24,581 nucleotides of DNA from Azolla pinnata. Lineage: Eukaryota; Streptophyta; Polypodiopsida; Salviniales; Salviniaceae. The DNA is taken from contig JBBBWG010000393.1 in assembly GCA_037176905.1 (NCBI GenBank), forward strand, positions 6,940 through 31,520, read 5' to 3'. Below the pieces are notes generated by a model that was not told the origin of the DNA, ran no database searches, and worked only from the letters and a program-made list of their open reading frames with translations. The position numbers and the translations under genes were made by a program. Positions 20,606-24,581 of the stretch are shown piece by piece (the stretch's first letter is position 1; every line of letters starts with the position of its first letter).

Positions 20606-20940
20606 AAGGAAGGAGGAGAATATCCCAGGCATTGGCATATCCTCTTTCTAAAGTGTGGTGCTGCGTGCCCATACCGAGCATCGGAGCCGGCGGGATCTGA
20701 TTCTATCGACCATTTTTACCCTAGGCGCCGACGATGCGATCGATAACATGCGAAATTCCTAATAGCTCTCGTTCCGCTTCCCCCGCTCCCCCCTTCCTGC
20801 GAAATGCAATGCCGGCGAAGGCCCGAGGGCGCGCATTAATGTGGTTGTCGGATCGGGCATGGATTCTTTCAAGGCGGACTTTGAGGGCCGTCGCTGCTTG
20901 CGCGAATTAAGTGCGCGGAAGATGCTTCCGCTCACGGGCA

Positions 20941-21058
20941 ATCGCAATCGAATTGCGATTGCGATTGCGATTGCGATCCGATGCGATCCGATGCGATGCG
21001 ATGCGATCCGATGCGATGCGATGCGATGCGATCCGATGCGATGCGATGCGATCCGATG
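20941..21058. repeat. array of GCGATT hexamers, then GATGC/GATCC pentamers
   Basis: (GCGATT)n covers about 20953-20976, followed by pentamers ATGCG with ATCCG inserted at nearly regular places, giving a higher-order pattern to 21058. The alternating Ser-His-Arg-Ile reading frame on the minus strand is produced by this array. Confidence 0.85.
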
Positions 21059-21059
21059 C

Positions 21060-21700
21060 CGAGGGCCATGCCCACACTGAGGATTATTGGTCTCGGGCTG
21101 TTGTTCTTTTCGGTTTTTCAGGGCGCGGGGCTCCAATCGACATTGGCAAGCTGAAGCAAGGAGGCAGAAGGAAGGAAGGGAAGGAAGGAAGAAAGGAGGG
21201 AGATGATGACAAAAAAGAAGACAGACTAGATAGATTATCGGGCACGCGATTTGCCGACAAAACGCTCCCCCGCGAGCGCGAGCGATCGAAGACATTCCCT
21301 TTGCTTCTCTCGCCCGTTGTCGTCTTTTCCGCGCAATAAAGCCCCCCTGCTTTTTTTTTTCTTTCTATAGATCGATTAGTTTTTTTTCGCGATCGGCTTT
21401 TTTCGTTGCTACCCGTTGTCCCACCCGACAGTGCGCCGCCGCCGCCGCCGCCGCCGCCCGCCCGCCCGATTCCGTCCGCGCGCCGATCGTCCGTGCCCGA
21501 GGCGCAAAGCGAAGGTGTGAAACCGATAGCGAAACCCTAGAGAAAGTTTTAAAATATATATATATAGAATAAAAGAACAAAGAAACCTCGACTAAACCTG
21601 GAAGATTCCCCTCTATCCGATCGACCGCCTTGCCGGCGGCGCCATCAAAGGGGGAATCTCCGCCCGCTCCCGCCGCCCGGAATCTTTTTGCTAGGCAAGC
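21060..21700. other. GC-rich intergenic stretch with (GCC)n
   Basis: Contains AAGG-type repeats (21160-21200), a CGCGAGCGCGAGCG segment near 21270, (CCG)n at about 21433-21460 with following CCCG units, and GAAACCCTAGA near 21530 before a (TA)n. CpG-rich DNA with GCC repeats and an AAACCCTAG word is common near plant gene starts, but I cannot link it to an ORF. Confidence 0.4.
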
Positions 21701-22500
21701 GCAGCGAGTGGGATCTCGGCCGGCTTCTTTGGCTTCTTTTTTTTTTTTCTTTTATTGCACCAAAGGTAACTAAAGCAGAAAGGCATTCGGGCGATTTTGT
21801 CTGGAGAATTTCGGCAGTCTGGTATCGGATGGGATGGGGATATGGGGTTTGATCTAACGGCCCATGCTGCTCCGTGTGCATGTCTTTTGTGTGTGTGAAC
21901 AAGAAATTTAACATTGTTTAGCTTCAGAAGTGCTTCATAATACGAGTACTGTCCCACGAGCATGCCATGTGTTGTGACAGCTGATTATCTGTGGACAAGA
22001 TAGCTAACTGTCCACAAATAAATCAACAAAACCACCACCACTCGATCATCATCACCATCACCATCACCACCACAATCATCAACATCTTCTTCTTCTTCTT
22101 CATCGTCATCATCACCATCATCAGGGTGCTATTGATGAAGACAAATCACCAGGCCCCGACAATGCAAGTGCTCGTAGCTCCCACCCACCTCCTACGATCT
22201 GGAACCATCTTCGTTCGGTATGTGCTATATAGCACGGCTTTGTTGTTAACAGGCGCATTATGAAAAAGTTCGCCGCGATTCGAACCCCACGCTATTTGAC
22301 CCGCAAACGATTCGGTCACACTCTACAATGACTATGTCACCGGAAAAACAAAAAGAAGAAGAAGAAAAAGAGCACTTTGAAATACACAAGCAAAGAAGAA
22401 GAAGAAGAAGAAGAAGAACAAAGAAAAAAGAGCAGACCGTACGAGAACTGGCTTGTCGGCTTGACTTGCTGCTTTCAAATGGGAAAGACGGCAGAGAAGA
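21700..22500. other. intergenic DNA with ATC/ACC and GAA repeats
   Basis: A CATCAC/TTC-type repeat at about 22040-22125 and GAA tracts at 22355-22410. GGGTTCGAATCG reads on the minus strand near 22283-22272 and resembles a B box, a possible tRNA-derived remnant. No credible gene. Confidence 0.4.
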
Positions 22501-22507
22501 ACGTGGA

Positions 22508-22541
22508 GGTTTAGGGTTTAGGGTTTAGGGTTTAGGGTTTT
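22508..22541 (+). repeat. telomere-like array, (TTTAGGG) about 4-5 units
   Basis: Uninterrupted TTTAGGG heptamers ending in TTTTAC. Pure canonical plant telomere motif without the TTCAGGG variant. Confidence 0.8.
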
Positions 22542-22559
22542 ACAAATTTGAGAACGAAA

Positions 22560-23128
22560 ACTGCGACCACTAAAAGCAATCAGCCTCCACCTCACGATTT
22601 GCGCTCCGCGATTATTTTGCGTCGCATTCTTCGTAGAATTGCTGCATGTTCTCTCTCAGGTTGATCATCCCCGCATTTCTCGCCCTTGCGCAATAGTACG
22701 ATCGATCAGCTCTCACGCTCGACAAGCCGGTCGTTGGGGCTGGCAGAAGAGGGGCAGACAAAGGCCACGAATCGGGGGTCACGGCCCTAGTACGAAAAAA
22801 AAAAACCAAAAAACCAAAAAAGACACCGATCTCGAGGTGAAAGAAGGATCGAAAGCGATCGAGGTGGTACAATTGCGCCCATGCCGGTGGTGATTAAGAA
22901 AGAAAAGCATCACTAGAGGGAGGATCACCAAGGAACAAAAAAAAGAGAGGAAGAAGAACCAGAACAAGAACAAGAAGACCAAGAACAAGAACAAGATCAA
23001 GAGAAAGAGGATTCGGGAATCGAAGGCTTTTACAACGAGTCTGTACTGGTGACAGCGAGCACGTGGAATGGTCAAGTGTGAATAGACCAGGGACCCAAAG
23101 TTTCAGGCTCCGATTCGGCAGAACCCAA
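22560..23128. other. intergenic DNA with AAGAACAAG-type repeats
   Basis: An A-rich tract at 22796-22820 and an AACAAGA-type imperfect repeat at 22935-23010. On the minus strand at 22690-22620 two overlapping frames look protein-like (for example INLRENMQQFYEE) but end after a few residues; I could not place a splice-linked exon. Confidence 0.35.
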
Positions 23129-23129
23129 G

Positions 23130-23186
23130 TTCAGGGTTCAGGGTTCAGGGTTCAGGGTTTAGGGTTTAGGGTTTAGGGTTTAGGGT
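23130..23186 (+). repeat. telomere-like array in two blocks: TTCAGGG x4 then TTTAGGG x4
   Basis: Four TTCAGGG heptamers are followed without a break by four TTTAGGG heptamers, ending in GTGTCC. The clean block boundary points to separate local expansion of the two variants rather than random point changes. Confidence 0.85.
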
Positions 23187-23189
23187 GTC

Positions 23190-23700
23190 CTCTTTTTGTT
23201 CCAATGCGATCGATCGGCGGAACTTCTGAGCTTATGGGTTCAGACTCGCCAACCGGAGCAAATGCATACGGATCCTCATCGAGCAAGTTTTTCTTTATTT
23301 TTTCTCCTCCTTTTTTCTTTTGTCTCTTGGGCGCATCTGGCGACATACACCTCTGGATGCAGCAAGGCAATGTTTTTCTCGAATCTATCCAAGACGCAGA
23401 TTATTGTCGTGTCATTGGGCACAATATTGGCCTAAGAAGGCGTTAATATATATATATATATATCTTTGGCTCTCGCACTCTATCATGCGCTAGATTCCGT
23501 CGATCATTCCAAGGACCGCCATAGGAAGAAGGAGAAGAAGAGGAAGGAAGAAAGGAAGGAAGGAAGAGCGGTTTCGCTCCTTTTTGTCAGTGAAAAAACA
23601 AAACAAGGAAGAATCGAAAGCGCTTAACGCACTGAACCGAGGATTCGGAGCTGTTGTTTTCGCCTTTGGCCCCATGTAAATTTATCCCGCATGAAGACAA
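23190..23700. other. intergenic DNA, possible exon-like segment on the minus strand
   Basis: Minus frame near 23285-23185 reads LLDEDPYAFAPVGESEP and SSEVPPIDRIGTKRG, an acidic/Pro composition unlike the simple-repeat frames around it, but it lacks a recognised family and runs into the telomere-like array. A (TA)n lies at 23444-23463 and GGAA/AAGG repeats at 23525-23570. Confidence 0.2.
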
Positions 23701-23750
23701 CGCTCCCCGCTTTACAACTCACAGGGGCGGGGGAAGGAGGCGAACCTCGG

Positions 23751-23815
23751 AGCGAGCCAGAAGCCAGAAGCCAAGAAGCCAGAAGCCAGAAGCCAGAAGC
23801 CAGAAGCCAGAGGCC
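23751..23815. repeat. heptamer repeat AGCCAGA
   Basis: About eight units of AGCCAGA with one 8-bp variant (AGCCAAGA), ending in AGAGGCC. Confidence 0.8.
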
Positions 23816-23999
23816 TGAGCCAAGCCAAGGCCAAAGCTCTTTTCCAACAAGACAAACAAATGCTTCTGTGATCGATCGATCGATCCCATGGCCACATTTG
23901 CACTCTCTCGCTAAATATATTATTGTTAGCCCACTGGCATCTCGCGAGAGCTAAATCACCCGATCCTTTTCCTAAAGGACAACGATGGAGGCATTCCCC

Positions 24000-24440
24000 A
24001 CAGAGAGATGAAGCCACTCATTTTATGCCAACTATGCCTAGGCATATAATTATATATATATGTGCATGCATGCATGCATTGGCCCCCTCGGAAGAAAAAA
24101 AAACCAATGACAGAAGGCAAGGCAATATATCATCGGAACGAGGCCTACTTAAGATTCGAGCTAGTTGCAGCGGGTTGCGAAGCGAATCTGACGAGAGGAT
24201 CGAGCAAAGAAGATGAGGCGACGGAGATCAGCACGAATGCACGCATGGATGAATGGATCGCATTGCGTCATCGTCGATGCAAGATCCCCTCTGACACCCA
24301 CATTGACCATCGTTGGCACTATATCTATCTTGTCTCTGTGTATCGATCGATCCAAGGATCTATCGATCGATCGATCAATCTAGTATCTATCCATACATAT
24401 GCTATGCAAACAAATGTGTATAGATCCTAGAACAACAACA
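24000..24440. other. intergenic DNA with ATCG and GCAT short repeats
   Basis: Contains (GCAT)n at 24063-24079 and ATCGATCG clusters at 24340-24378. The open frame at 24062-24430 includes Lys and Arg/Ser runs from repeats and shows no known motif. Confidence 0.45.
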
Positions 24441-24519
24441 ACAACAACAACAACAACAACTCCAGCCAGCTGTGGTCACAATCCATGCCCATGCTCCATT
24501 GTCTCATCTATTTATCTAT

Positions 24520-24581
<62 letters not shown>
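24428..24581. repeat. (AAC)n and terminal (TATC)n microsatellites
   Basis: (AAC)n at about 24431-24460. (TATC)n begins near 24508 with TATT interruptions and is pure from about 24520 to the last base, about 15 tetramers, so the true length is unknown. Confidence 0.9.

Noticed and set aside
20759-21295. 178-aa minus-strand frame with Ser-His-Arg-Ile repeats
   Set aside because: The repeat is the GCGAT array; flanking sequence has no recognised domain.

Overview
The window looks like nuclear DNA of a land plant, most likely a flowering plant. Its genes are split by introns with GT/AG borders, it carries Arabidopsis-type telomere-like repeats (TTTAGGG), tRNA-derived repeat remnants with pol III B boxes, and very many microsatellites. 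Both recognisable proteins are families found in plants. One exon is strongly GC-rich beside AT-rich introns, which would suit a monocot, but I cannot name the species. No operon-like layout, rRNA, CRISPR array or intact transposon was seen.

Two genes can be reconstructed, both on the minus strand. (1) Positions 5579 down to 58: a five-exon PHP-domain phosphoesterase of about 419 aa, whose splice phases join correctly and whose expected metal ligands are all present. Its four introns hold unusual repeats: an alternating 30/29-bp minisatellite (intron 1), three 50-bp tandem units and a foldback element (intron 2), a larger related foldback element beside AT-rich repeats (intron 3), and a diverged tandem duplication (intron 4). 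(2) Positions 14093 down to 11542: a three-exon Coq10/polyketide-cyclase (START-like) lipid-binding protein of about 309 aa with a plastid-transit-like N-terminus. Upstream of it lie a site II-type motif and a telomere-like array. Nothing in the sequence links the functions of the two genes.

Layout: 1-57 is 3' flank of gene 1; 58-5579 gene 1; 5580-6600 purine/pyrimidine and GAT/GAA microsatellites of its 5' region; 6600-11540 intergenic, with microsatellites, two telomere-like arrays, a tRNA-like repeat and one unexplained minus-strand ORF; 11542-14093 gene 2; 14094-14560 its 5' region with a GATACT/GATATT array; 14560-16100 decayed ORFs; 16100-19480 AT-rich DNA with no gene seen, except a palindrome and a tRNA-like body at 17.5-17.8 kb; 19480-24581 a more GC-rich stretch of simple repeats, a GCGAT array and two telomere-like arrays, in which I could not assemble a gene. 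The window ends inside a (TATC)n run.

I found no convincing new multi-gene system. The most interesting signals are structural: the intronic foldback family with B-box-like ends, the ordered minisatellites, and the block-structured telomere-like arrays.
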